Shown: positions 27,196 to 35,625, counted from the first letter of the stretch. The stretch: 43,724 nt of DNA from Akkermansiaceae bacterium (GCA_021202525.1 JAJQCV010000045.1:1-43724); one strand, 5' to 3'. A program made the numbers and translations. Notes: generated by a model not told the origin, from the letters alone.

Positions 27196-27975
27196 ATGAA
27201 TTTTCTGTTGTCCATATTCACCTTGCTGCTGGGTGCCTCCTGCCTGGCGTTTCCCTCCCTTTCCGCCCCCGCAGCTGCTCTGCCCGCCACACTGAAGCCG
27301 GAGCCCCATCAGCGGGACCCGTATGATTGGAATGCCCGGCATGAAGCCGTTAAAAGAAGGAACCGGGAAGTGAAGCCGGAGTATGTGATGATCGGTGACA
27401 GCATTACACATCACTGGGGCGGCGAGCCTTCCGGAGACAGCGGGAAAAGAGGGGAGGATTCATGGAAAAAACTGTTCGGCCCCCACAGGGCGACCAACAT
27501 GGGCTTCGGCTTCGATTACGTGGATAATGCCTATTACCGTGTGCAGAACGGGGAGCTGGACGGCATTTCCCCGCGGGTGGTTATTGTTCTGCTGGGGACC
27601 AACAATCTGGGTCACCGCAAGGATACCCCGCAGGCGTGCGCGGACAACATGGCGGCCTTTATACGGCTGGTGCGTCGGAAGTGCCCTTCTTCCAGAGTTC
27701 TGCTGCTCGGCATCCTGCCGCGGAAGGAAAAGGATCTGGAACAACCCGTCATTCAGACAAACAGGCTGCTGGCGAAGCTCCACGACGGAAAGGCGGTTTT
27801 CTTTGCCAATCCGGGGAAGGCCCTGTTGTCGGAAGACGGGGTTTCCCCGCGGCAGGATTTCATGAGGGACACGGTGCACCCGAATAGGAAGGGCTACGAG
27901 GTTCTGGGCCGGGAACTGGGAATACTGCTGAAAAAGATGGATTCCGCATACCGCGGCGGGGAGGATTCCCGGTGA
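27196..27975 (+). CDS. Secreted SGNH/GDSL hydrolase
   Basis: A 259-residue exported esterase-type protein. Residues 1 to about 29 form a signal peptide. The SGNH blocks follow: block I VMIGDSITHHWGG with nucleophile Ser69, block II TNMGFGFD (Gly103), block III LLGTNNLGH (Asn about 136) and block V RDTVHPN with catalytic Asp225 and His228. The INDEL spacing and VQNGELDGISPRVVIVLLGTNN resemble the platelet-activating-factor acetylhydrolase-like branch found in polysaccharide-degrading bacteria, where members deacetylate sugars. Its neighbour is a sialidase-like gene on the same strand 97 bp downstream, so removal of O-acetyl groups from sialic acid or other host sugars is a reasonable but unproven role. 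Confidence 0.88.
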   Translation: MNFLLSIFTLLLGASCLAFPSLSAPAAALPATLKPEPHQRDPYDWNARHEAVKRRNREVKPEYVMIGDSITHHWGGEPSGDSGKRGEDSWKKLFGPHRATNMGFGFDYVDNAYYRVQNGELDGISPRVVIVLLGTNNLGHRKDTPQACADNMAAFIRLVRRKCPSSRVLLLGILPRKEKDLEQPVIQTNRLLAKLHDGKAVFFANPGKALLSEDGVSPRQDFMRDTVHPNRKGYEVLGRELGILLKKMDSAYRGGEDSR

Positions 27976-28072
27976 TGGTCTGCCTGTGGTCTTTTTTATC
28001 ATGCGGGGATTCGGCTTGATGGCCGGGATGCTTGCCTATAAGAATACCGTGCCGTTGGTTGTTGATTGATTT

Positions 28073-29861
28073 ATGAAAAGTCCTCTATTTTTTCTTTTTG
28101 CCGCTTCATTGTGTTGCTGTTATGCCCAGCAGAAGGCTGAGCCGGCCCCGGAGCCCCGGATTGTCGCCACGCCGCCTTCCGATGCGGGGCGGGGCCTTGT
28201 TCGTGTGAATGCGCGGGAAATCCGCCATTATTCCGGCACCAGGAAGGAACCGGATTACCTGGTAAGCAAGGACAACGGAAAAACGTGGGAAATGAAGGCG
28301 GCCCCGGCCAGTTATCCGCCGAATTATGGCGGCATTCCCAAGGAGTCCCCCGCCATCACGCGCAATCCGCTGACGGGGGAATTCATCCGCGTGCAGCCCA
28401 TTGGCGGATTTGTGTTCCTTTCCAAGGGAGGATTGGACGGCAAATGGCTTGCCGTCACCAATAACGGCAAGCTGGAAGAGGACTGGAAAGACCCTGAAAA
28501 AAGGAAAAACCTCAAGAAGCTGGGCGGCATCATGCGGTCCCCTATTTTTGTCGACAAGGGGAAGAGGGTGCTCATTCCGTTCCACAACATGGGCGGAGGG
28601 ACCAAATTCCATATTTCCGACGACGGGGGGCTGACTTGGCGCGTGTCCAGGAACGGCATTACTTCCCCCCCGGCATGAAGCCAAGCCGCCCCACCAGGGC
28701 GTCAGATGGTTCAACAATGCCGTGGAAGCTACGGTTCTGGAAATGAAGGACGGTACCCTGTGGGCGCTCGCACGCACTTCCCAGGACCAGGCGTGGCAGG
28801 CTTTTTCAAAGGACCGTGGCGAGACATGGAGCAAGCCGGAGCCGTCCCGCTTTTTCGGTACCCTGACCATGAACACGCTGGGCCGCCTGGATGACGGCAC
28901 CATCGTTTCCCTGTGGACGAATACGATGGCCCTCCCCGAGAATGCCACGGCGGGCAACGGCACCTGGGAAGACGTGTTCACCAACCGTGATTCCCACCAC
29001 ATCGCCATGTCCGGCGATGAAGGAAAGACCTGGTACGGGTTCCGGGAAATTATTCTGGACGAGCACCGAAACCATCCGGGGTACGCCACTCTTGACGGGC
29101 CGGAAGACCGCGGAAAGCACCAGAGCGAGATGGTGCAGCTGGACAAGAACCGCATTCTGGTTTCCCTGGGCCAGCACAAGAATCATCGCCGCCTGATGAT
29201 TGTGGACCGCCGCTGGGTGGCTGCCAAGACGCGTTCCTCCCAGACGGGCAAGGATTTGGATTCCCAATGGACCATTCATACTTATATTCCGCAGAAGAAG
29301 GGACATTGCAGCTACAACCGCAAGCCCTCCGCCGAATTGGTGCCGGACCCCGCGGGCGGCTCCAAAAAGGTTCTTCAGATCAAGCGTTTGAATGACCCGG
29401 AACTGGTGAATGAGAAGTCCAATGTGGATTATCAGAACGGGGGCGCTACCTGGAATTTTCCGAATGGAACCACGGGGCTGGTCAAGTTCCGCTTCCGTGT
29501 GGCGGACGGGGAACAGGCGGAGGATTCCGGTCTTCAGGTATCCCTGACGGACCGGTTGTTCAACGCCTGCGACACCACGACGAAGGATTATGCCCTGTTC
29601 ACGTTCCCCATTAAGCTGAAGCCCGCCCCCCATCTGCTGGTGGGCATGAAAAAGGTGCCTGTCACACCCGGGGCATGGCATGAGGTTTCCATCCTGTTCC
29701 AGGGGAACCAGGCCGCCGTCTCTCTGGACGGCGCCAAGGCGGGAACGCTGAAGATGACCAACCAGTCTCCCAATGGAGCCAGCTACATTCATTTCATCAG
29801 CACTGGGTCCAAGCCTGATTCCGGGGTGTTGCTGGATACGGTAAGCGCCCGTGTAAAGTGA
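28073..29861 (+). pseudogene. Exported Asp-box sialidase-like protein, frameshifted at a C7 tract
   Basis: Two open frames belong to one gene. The first (28073-28678, 201 residues) starts with a signal peptide ending near CCCYA and carries Asp boxes SKDNGKTW (about residues 65-72) and SDDGGLTW. The second (in frame from about 28674 to 29861) continues with SKDRGETW and SGDEGKTW and ends in a beta-rich, LamG-like C-terminal domain (from about 29330). The break is at seven C's (28665-28671). With six C's the frame continues as TSPRHEAKPPHQGVRWFNN with no internal stop. Four Asp boxes mark a six-bladed sialidase/BNR propeller. I do not see a clear FRIP motif, so GH33 activity on sialic acid is probable rather than proven. 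It may be a sequencing error, a true pseudogene or a phase-variable tract. Confidence 0.8.
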
Positions 29862-30067
29862 TCCGCCGACCTGCCGGGAAACCGCTGCGGGGATGCCTCC
29901 GGGAGCAGGGCAGCCGTTTCCGCAGGATGGGGGACCGTCAAGGATGCGGAAGAATGGCTTTTCCGCGGCGCTTTGGAAATGATCCGGCTGGCGGATTCCG
30001 GAAATTTTCGTAGAACGGGGAAGGCAGGGGGGGGAGAAGCGCCTTTCCAGGTGGAATGGAAAGGTTT

Positions 30068-31429
30068 CTAATGGAGAACCTGGCGGGTAGAGGGAGAAGC
30101 GTTCAGTTCCGGAAGGCTTTTCAGCACCATGTGGATGTGTTCGTTTTCCTGGCTGCCTATTTGCTGGAGGGCGGTGCGGCCATATCTGTCGCGCAGGGAA
30201 GCCTTGGCGTTCCGGTCCAGCAGGAGTCTTGCTATTCCCAGTTTCACGGTGTCCAGGCTTCCGTCGCCCAGCAGCATGTCTCGGCAGCAGAGCATCAGGG
30301 GAGTTTCCCCGACGGAGTTCTGATGGTTGACGTCCGCTCCTTCGTTAATCAGCAGGTTGACCAGGTCCCGCATTTGGGGGAGCAGTTCTTCATCAATGGC
30401 GCCCAGCTGGCGGCACAGGTTCAGGAGGGCCGTGTCTCCTGCGGAATCCGGCGGCGCCGTGTCCACGGGCATGGCGGCGTTGACGTCCGCTCCGTACTGA
30501 ATCAGTATTTGGGTGATCCGGAAAGCGGTATCCGGGGTGTGCAGGTTCAAGCAGAGAAGGGGAGGGCTCATTTCTCCGCGGAAATTGGGATCATACCCTG
30601 CTTCACACAGCTTGCGGACAACATTCGGGTAACCGGCCGCGACCGCCCAGGAAAGCAGGCTTGTTTTTTTCCCCCTCAGTTCCGGGCAAATGGAAATATC
30701 CGCTCCGTGCTTGAGCAGGAGAAGCGCCGTTTCCTCATAAGGGGCTCCCCCGATGCCCGCTACGCAGGCCATGACGAGGGGCGGCCATCCTGCGGGGCCG
30801 ATCTTGTCCACACTGGCTCCGTTCCGGATCAGCAGGGAAAGGCACGTCAGCCTGTTGCCTACGGGAAGGGGCGCATCGTCGCCCAGGCCCGGACAGCAGG
30901 CGTATGTCATGGGAGTGTCTCCCAGTTCCGAACCGTTCAGGAGCTGTGCCGCCTGCGGAGAGATGATGATCTGGAGGTTTGGGTCCGCGTTCATCTGGAG
31001 CAGGCGGTTCAGAAGCTGGACGTGCCCCAGCCCGGCAGCCAGGTGCAGCAGGGATTCATGATGTGAGGAGCGGCAGCGGCCATCTCCGTTTTCCGCTGTT
31101 TCCCGTATCATCTGGAGCCGTTCCCGGATTTCATCCTTCATGTACTGGCTCATGGAAAATTCGGAAAACAGATGCCAGTCAATATGACGGGAATTAGGGG
31201 ACAGGGACCTGAGCAGGAACCGTTCCGGACCGTGGCGCTCCATATAGTCCGCCACCATCAGGATTTGCTCTTTTTCCGTTTCCGACCACAGGGAGCTGAA
31301 TTTCCATTCCCGGGGGGATGGTTCATCCCGCAGGAACCAGAAAATGGAAGACCCGGCGACGAGGGCCGCAAAAACACTTAGAGCACCAAGAAACCAGAGA
31401 GCCTTTTTTCCAAATGTCATGTGTATCAT
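30068..31429 (-). CDS. Membrane-anchored ankyrin-repeat protein
   Basis: About 453 residues from the chosen start. A short basic segment is followed by one hydrophobic helix (ALWFLGALSVFAALVAGSSIFWFL), then a helical region and about seven ankyrin repeats. Clear repeats are SLLHLAAGLGHVQLLNRLLQMNADPN, GWPPLVMACVAG....ETALLLLKHGADI, SLLSWAVAAGYPNVVRKLCEAGYDPN, ITQILIQYGADVNA, LVNLLINEGADVN and GETPLMLCC..IARLLLDRNA. The single N-terminal helix suggests an inner-membrane anchor with the repeats on one side as a protein-binding surface. The start is uncertain: Met codons at 31429 and 31420 both precede the helix and neither has a ribosome-binding site. The open frame extends upstream to 31672 into repeat element 2, which I take to be non-coding. 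The partner is unknown. Confidence 0.78.
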   Translation of the reverse strand: MIHMTFGKKALWFLGALSVFAALVAGSSIFWFLRDEPSPREWKFSSLWSETEKEQILMVADYMERHGPERFLLRSLSPNSRHIDWHLFSEFSMSQYMKDEIRERLQMIRETAENGDGRCRSSHHESLLHLAAGLGHVQLLNRLLQMNADPNLQIIISPQAAQLLNGSELGDTPMTYACCPGLGDDAPLPVGNRLTCLSLLIRNGASVDKIGPAGWPPLVMACVAGIGGAPYEETALLLLKHGADISICPELRGKKTSLLSWAVAAGYPNVVRKLCEAGYDPNFRGEMSPPLLCLNLHTPDTAFRITQILIQYGADVNAAMPVDTAPPDSAGDTALLNLCRQLGAIDEELLPQMRDLVNLLINEGADVNHQNSVGETPLMLCCRDMLLGDGSLDTVKLGIARLLLDRNAKASLRDRYGRTALQQIGSQENEHIHMVLKSLPELNASPSTRQVLH

Positions 31430-31546
31430 AAGCAGGGAACTGCAAAACATGATGATGCAGGAATCCGGAACGGGGAGCAATGAAAAAATAGAACGGTTTT
31501 CATCTGCCTCTGGGTAGAGAGATAAAAAATCCCGAAGAATGGGCTG

Positions 31547-31743
31547 CGGATTAAGAATCCGGGAAGAATGGGAAACCTTGCAGGAAAAGGACGGATGCAA
31601 GAAAATACAAGCTTTCCCGGAGACAGATGGAAAGATCGTGTCATGCTGTTTTCTGCTTCCATTCCTTCGCATTCATCAGGGTCATTATTTGCATTTATTT
31701 TAAGTTCAAATATTTTCGATTATTTCGGATTCTTAATCCGGCA
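31547..31743. repeat. 197-bp element with 15-bp terminal inverted palindromes (element 2)
   Basis: The left end CGGATTAAGAATCCG (31547-31561) and right end CGGATTCTTAATCCG (31729-31743) are exact reverse complements and each is a CGGATT-N3-AATCCG palindrome, as in element 1 at 17886-18070. The inner flank of the right end also resembles element 1: TTTTCG lies 8-9 nt before CGGATT in both, and a G follows AATCCG. The interiors are otherwise different and this one lacks the long inner hairpin. It lies about 120 bp upstream of the ankyrin gene. No target-site duplication is obvious. Confidence 0.65.
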
Positions 31744-31987
31744 TGCCATCTTATCCATTGAGCATGTGGTTGAAAACTTAAAAAAGCGTGATTTCAAACG
31801 TTCCGGGCAAGAGGGAAAATCCGCCGTTCCCGCATCCGGCTTTGCGGTGGATTTTTCAATGGGAAAGACGGCATTGAGGGAGAATATGCGGTTTGCGAAT
31901 GGTTTTTAGAGCGGACCTTGAGATTTTTCCGGTTTTCTGCTTCCGCACTGGCACAGCACGCGCTTGCCTTGGAGGAAGAGGTACCCG
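31744..31987. other. Intergenic region between element 2 and the HAD gene
   Basis: Together with element 2 and the 31430-31546 flank this forms a gap of about 560 bp between divergent genes. It starts AT-rich and becomes GC-rich towards the HAD gene. The only site I can support is the GGAGG ribosome-binding sequence at 31971-31975. Confidence 0.4.
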
Positions 31988-32803
31988 ATGCTGTGTGCAG
32001 TTATGGATTCCGTCAGACTCATTGCATCCGACATGGACGGCACCCTGCTCAACGGACGGGGAGAACTGGATCCGGATTTTTTCACCGTTTTTGAACAATT
32101 GGAGAAACACGGCATCCGTTTTGCGGCTGCCAGCGGGCGGCAATATGACGGGCTGCGGAAAACTTTTTTCCCTGTGGCGGACAGGATGTTGTTCATCGCA
32201 GAAAACGGGGCCTATGTGGCCGAGGGCCGGGAAGAATGGCTGGTGGCGGATATGGACAGGGAGACCGCAGCGCGGCTGATTGTGCAGATCCGGGGCATTG
32301 AGGGGACCTGCATCGTGCTGGCGGGCCGGGATTCCGCCTATATAGAGGATTCCGTGCCCGAGTTTGTCCGGGAAGCCCGCAGGTATTACACCCGTTGCGA
32401 ACAGGTGGATGACCTGCTTTCCGTCAAGGGCGACAGGTTGCTTAAGATAGCCGTGTACGATTTCAAGGGAGCCGTGAATAACAGCTATCCGCATTTGAAG
32501 CATCTGGCGGACCGTTTCCAGGTGGCCGTTTCCGGTGAACGGTGGATGGATATCAGCCGGAAAGGAGCCAACAAGGGAAATGCCCTGGAGCTGATTCAGT
32601 GGCGGCTGGGGATTTCTGCGGCGGAGACCATGGTTTTCGGCGACCAGATGAATGACGCCGAGATGATGCGGCAGGCCGGATTCAGCTATGCGGTAGCCAA
32701 CGCCGTTCCGGAAATCCGGAAAATGGCTGTGTTTACGGCTCCGTCCAACGAGGAGAACGGAGTGATTCAGGTGCTCAGGGAGGTGCTGGCAGGCCGGAAT
32801 TAG
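31988..32803 (+). CDS. Cof-type HAD-IIB phosphatase
   Basis: A 271-residue haloacid-dehalogenase phosphatase. Motif I is ASDMDGTLL (nucleophile Asp15, acid Asp17 from the chosen start), motif II is AAASGRQYDG, motif III is the Lys of RKGANKGNAL and motif IV is FGDQMNDAEMM. The cap between motifs II and III is the C2B type, which defines the Cof subfamily of sugar- and nucleotide-phosphate phosphatases; the substrate cannot be read from sequence. The start at 31988 is favoured because GGAGG lies 12 nt upstream. A Met 5 codons further in (32003) would also give the full domain. It may be co-transcribed with the small membrane protein 82 bp downstream. Confidence 0.9.
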   Translation: MLCAVMDSVRLIASDMDGTLLNGRGELDPDFFTVFEQLEKHGIRFAAASGRQYDGLRKTFFPVADRMLFIAENGAYVAEGREEWLVADMDRETAARLIVQIRGIEGTCIVLAGRDSAYIEDSVPEFVREARRYYTRCEQVDDLLSVKGDRLLKIAVYDFKGAVNNSYPHLKHLADRFQVAVSGERWMDISRKGANKGNALELIQWRLGISAAETMVFGDQMNDAEMMRQAGFSYAVANAVPEIRKMAVFTAPSNEENGVIQVLREVLAGRN

Positions 32804-32885
32804 GGGCGCGGTGCCGTTTTTGTGGGAATGGCCGCGGTTTTATTCTTGCCGGAGGCTGTCAGCCGGTATACTGAATACAGAAGTC

Positions 32886-33074
32886 ATGTTGACGTCCGTG
32901 CTCGATTTCCTTTCCATGATCGCCGGCATGGCTGTGGCCTGCGCGGCCGGGTTAGTGCTGGCCGGAGGTTTTGTGCTGCTGAAATTGCTGGGACTTCTTA
33001 TTTCCGTGCTGGTGGGAGGATGGTATTTGTGCTCCTGGCTATGGGGGTGGGCGGCTGGCTGGATGGGAGCGTGA
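32886..33074 (+). CDS. Small hydrophobic membrane protein
   Basis: A 62-residue frame starting MLTSVLDFLSMIAGMAVACA and made almost entirely of two hydrophobic helices (about residues 5-28 and 32-52), ending WGWAAGWMGA. No family is recognised. The Met at 32886 is preferred over an upstream alternative at 32811 because the preceding residues are not protein-like. The hydrophobic pattern and position behind the HAD gene support a real but unassigned gene; it could also be chance. Confidence 0.45.
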   Translation: MLTSVLDFLSMIAGMAVACAAGLVLAGGFVLLKLLGLLISVLVGGWYLCSWLWGWAAGWMGA

Positions 33075-33245
33075 CTCCGCCGTATGCCGGGGTCGTGACG
33101 GGATGAAGGAAGAAAGCGGAAGGGAAGAGGGAGTGCGAGTCTGAAGGAAGCTCCGTAAATGGCGCTCTTCCCGCGTTTTCGGGGAAAGGGGCGTCCATGT
33201 CAGCATGGGAACCGCGGGCCCTTTTTAGTTTTGCTTTTCCGGGAT

Positions 33246-33260
33246 GGGTGTGGTACACCC
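33246..33260. promoter_or_regulatory. Dyad GGGTGT-GGT-ACACCC before nuoA
   Basis: A perfect 6-bp inverted repeat with a 3-bp centre lies 12 bp before the nuoA start codon. It could be an operator or a small mRNA hairpin controlling translation. No matching second copy was noticed in the window. Confidence 0.3.
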
Positions 33261-33272
33261 GTGCCAGACGTC

Positions 33273-33653
33273 ATGAATCAGGAATTCTTTTCAGTGCTTG
33301 TGCAGGTGGTGGCAGCCCTGGGGCTGGCCGGCATTATCTTGTTGCTCAGTATCTTGATGGGCAAGCGTTCTTCCGTTCGCAAGCCTGCGGACATTCCTTA
33401 CGAGTGCGGCATGATTCCCGTGGGTGAAGGTGCCCCGATGTTCTCCGTGAAGTTCTACATGGTGGCCATGCTCTTCGTGATTTTTGACCTGGAAGTGGTT
33501 TTCCTCTATCCCTGGGCCGTCAATTTCCGCGACTATGTGATGCTGAATCCGGAATCGTTCACGGCCATGTGCATTTTCATCGGCATTCTGCTGGTGGCCT
33601 ACCTGTACGCCCTGGGCAAGGGCGCCCTGAACTGGCATCGCGATCCCCGCTGA
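33273..33653 (+). CDS. nuoA: NADH-quinone oxidoreductase subunit A
   Basis: A 126-residue membrane subunit of respiratory complex I, which couples NADH oxidation to proton translocation across the inner membrane. It has three transmembrane helices and both diagnostic motifs: KPADIPYECGM in the loop after helix 1 (about residues 37-47) and SVKFYMVAMLFVIFDLEVVFLYPWA in helix 2 (about 58-82). The start at MNQEFFS gives the usual family length; an upstream frame extension would add 38 non-homologous residues. No other nuo gene is adjacent: the gene is bracketed by a small membrane protein and an intrinsic terminator. The remaining subunits must therefore be encoded elsewhere, or this is a second, isolated copy. 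Confidence 0.93.
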   Translation: MNQEFFSVLVQVVAALGLAGIILLLSILMGKRSSVRKPADIPYECGMIPVGEGAPMFSVKFYMVAMLFVIFDLEVVFLYPWAVNFRDYVMLNPESFTAMCIFIGILLVAYLYALGKGALNWHRDPR

Positions 33654-33675
33654 GAAATTCCCGTTTTGTTTTAAG

Positions 33676-33709
33676 AAACGCCATCCTCTCGGTGAGGACG
33701 GCGTTTTTT
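33676..33709 (+). terminator. Intrinsic terminator after nuoA
   Basis: AACGCC pairs with GGCGTT and TCCTC with GAGGA, with one mismatch between the two stem parts, around a TCGGT loop. Six T's follow. It lies about 22 bp after the nuoA stop and shows that nuoA is transcribed as a single gene or at the end of a short unit. Confidence 0.85.
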
Positions 33710-33885
33710 GTTTGCCGAGAAGAGTTTTTACGGTAAACAGTGCAACCATGAATAATCGGTTGGAAACGGCAGGTCCTTGTTCCTTTGCCGGTTCTGCATG
33801 GTCAAATCTTCTTGTATAAGATATGATTTCTCTTGCCAGGGGCAGGAAATGAAGATAGCTTTTTGCGCGATCCGGAAAATCCAGA

Positions 33886-35046
33886 ATGAATCTCTCTCTT
33901 CCCAGAACGACCCAGGGCGTTTATCGGTTGTCGGTCAGTACCTTCTATTTTCTTCAGGGCCTGGTGTTCGCCAGTTGGGCCTGCCGCATTCCCGACGTGA
34001 AGAGCGCCCTGGGGATGAACGATGCCGATCTGGGGTCCGTCCTCTTTGCCGTGCCCGTCGGGCAGATGTCCGCCATGGCCTTGTCCGGCTACCTGGTAGG
34101 CCGCTTCGGGAGCCGGAGGATACTCATGGCGTCTTCCGTTTTTTACCCGGCCGTACTCGTGTACCTGGGGCTGGTTTCCTCCTTCTGGGAACTGGCCGGA
34201 GGGCTGTTTTTGTTCGGTGTGGCCGCCAATCTGACGAATATTTCCGTCAATACGCAGGGGGTGGGCGTGGAGCGGCTGTACCAGTGCAGCATCATGGCCC
34301 GCTTTCACGGCCTGTGGAGCCTGGCAGGATTCTTCGGCGCGCTTCTGGGAGCCTTCATGGTGGACTGGAACGTGTCCACGGAAACGCACTTCATCGCCAT
34401 TTTTCTAATATGCATGGTCATTCTGGCCGTTTTTTCCCGTTTCCTCCTGCCGCGGGACGCCCGGCGTTCCAGTTCCCAGAGCGGGGGCATGTTCCGGAGC
34501 ATGGATGCCTATGTGCTGCTCATCGGGTTGATTGCGTTCGGAAGCATGGTCAGCGAGGGAACCATGTTCGACTGGAGCGGCGTGTATTTTGAAAGCGTGG
34601 TCCAGCCCGGCCCGGGTCTGGTGCAGACGGGATATGTGGCGTTCATGAGCACGATGGCCCTGGGGCGTTTTACGGCGGACCGCATGGTGATGCGCTTCGG
34701 GGCCGTGCGCGTGTTGCGCGCCAGCGGCATCCTGATTGCCGCCGGGCTTCTGGTTTCCGTGCTGTTCCCGATGCTGTGGTCCGCCACGCTGGGCTTTCTT
34801 CTGGTGGGGCTGGGCACCTCTTCCATTGTCCCCCTCTGCTACAGCATGGCCGGAAAGTCCAAAAAGATGATTCCCAGCGTGGCGCTGGCCTCCGTTTCCA
34901 CGATCGGCTTCCTGGGCTTCCTGCTGGGGCCTCCGGTCATCGGGCATATTGCCCATGCGTCTTCCCTTAGATGGTCGTTCTCCCTCATTGCCCTGGTCGG
35001 TCTGGGAACGGCGTTGATCGCCCCGTGCCTGAAGAAGTTCAGATGA
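33886..35046 (+). CDS. MFS transporter (YbjJ-like)
   Basis: A 386-residue protein with about 12 transmembrane helices in two six-helix halves. The loop between helices 2 and 3 has the major-facilitator motif (GYLVGRFGSRRILM, about residues 68-81) and its pseudo-repeat in the second half (GRFTADRMVMRFGAVRVL). The start FYFLQGLVFASWACRIPDVKSALGM and the NISVNTQGVGVER loop resemble the E. coli YbjJ branch, related to fucose permease-type transporters. The substrate is unknown. The gene is monocistronic with no clear ribosome-binding site. A good intrinsic terminator appears only 270 bp after the stop. Confidence 0.88.
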   Translation: MNLSLPRTTQGVYRLSVSTFYFLQGLVFASWACRIPDVKSALGMNDADLGSVLFAVPVGQMSAMALSGYLVGRFGSRRILMASSVFYPAVLVYLGLVSSFWELAGGLFLFGVAANLTNISVNTQGVGVERLYQCSIMARFHGLWSLAGFFGALLGAFMVDWNVSTETHFIAIFLICMVILAVFSRFLLPRDARRSSSQSGGMFRSMDAYVLLIGLIAFGSMVSEGTMFDWSGVYFESVVQPGPGLVQTGYVAFMSTMALGRFTADRMVMRFGAVRVLRASGILIAAGLLVSVLFPMLWSATLGFLLVGLGTSSIVPLCYSMAGKSKKMIPSVALASVSTIGFLGFLLGPPVIGHIAHASSLRWSFSLIALVGLGTALIAPCLKKFR

Positions 35047-35316
35047 CGGGAGGAATGCCCGCGCTTCCGGGGGAGGTACAACATGCCGGAAGATTCCGTT
35101 CATCCCTGTTTTTACGGCGCTTTGCCGGGCGTGGCTCTTTCCGGATACCGACGGCATACGGTTCGTGACCGGGACGGGCGTCGCATGGCAGACGACCCGC
35201 CGCAGCCAAGTATGTCTCGACTGCGAGGAGTCGGTCGGCAAGAGATACGACAGGCCCTGGGCCATTAATCCTGGATACAGGTTTACATTCTAAGATAGAT
35301 AAACATGTGAATGATT
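35047..35316 (+). other. Unassigned GC-rich stretch ending at an intrinsic terminator
   Basis: About 270 bp between the MFS stop and a strong terminator, followed by a further 195 bp to the tRNA. No start-to-stop frame has recognisable protein features. One frame stays open from the MFS end to 35274 without a good start codon. It may be a long 3' UTR, a small RNA gene or a gene remnant. It does not match tmRNA, SRP RNA or RNase P RNA by their conserved cores. Confidence 0.35.
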
Positions 35317-35345
35317 CGGCGTCCGTTTTCCGGGCGCCGTTTTTT
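35317..35345 (+). terminator. Intrinsic terminator
   Basis: CGGCGTCCG (35317-35325) pairs with CGGGCGCCG (35331-35339) through nine pairs including one G-U, with a TTTTC loop and six T's directly after. It would end transcripts coming from the MFS gene or from an unseen RNA gene upstream. From here to the tRNA (35346-35540) I see nothing recognisable. Confidence 0.8.
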
Positions 35346-35540
35346 AAGACAGAAGTGCGGGACGTTCAAAAGGAACATGGATACGGGATGCTGTATGACA
35401 GCGCTCCCTTGCCAAATAAGTCTAAAGACACTCTGGAAGTGTATATGCCTGGTACGCGGCTTGAGACCGTTTCATAAAACTGCCCGTTTTTACTCCAAAC
35501 AGGAAATCCTGTCTGATTATTTACATAAAGGGAGGATGAA

Positions 35541-35625
35541 TGGTGCGCCTGGCAGGACTCGAACCTGTACGCCTTTCGGCACCAGATCCTAAGTCTGGCG
35601 CGTCTACCAATTTCGCCACAGGCGC
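35541..35625 (-). tRNA. tRNA-Leu (anticodon UAG)
   Basis: On the minus strand an 85-nt class II tRNA folds completely: acceptor stem GCGCCTG pairing with CAGGCGC, D-arm with GGCGAAATTGGTAGACGCGC, anticodon stem CCAGA/TCTGG around loop CTTAGGA (anticodon TAG), a long variable arm (GCC-GAAA-GGC), T-arm GGTTCGAGTCC and an encoded 3' CCA. It reads CUA and probably other CUN leucine codons by wobble. It stands alone, divergent from the small exported protein gene. Confidence 0.97.

Noticed and set aside
30026..30034. G8 tract in the gap between the sialidase-like and ankyrin genes as a phase-variation site
   Set aside because: It lies between convergent 3' ends and not in a promoter or coding frame, so length change would have no clear effect.
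35057..35274. An open frame after the MFS gene with a C..C pair and several Trp, ending at 35274
   Set aside because: It has no credible start codon and no recognised family. It is kept only as part of the unexplained region before the terminator.
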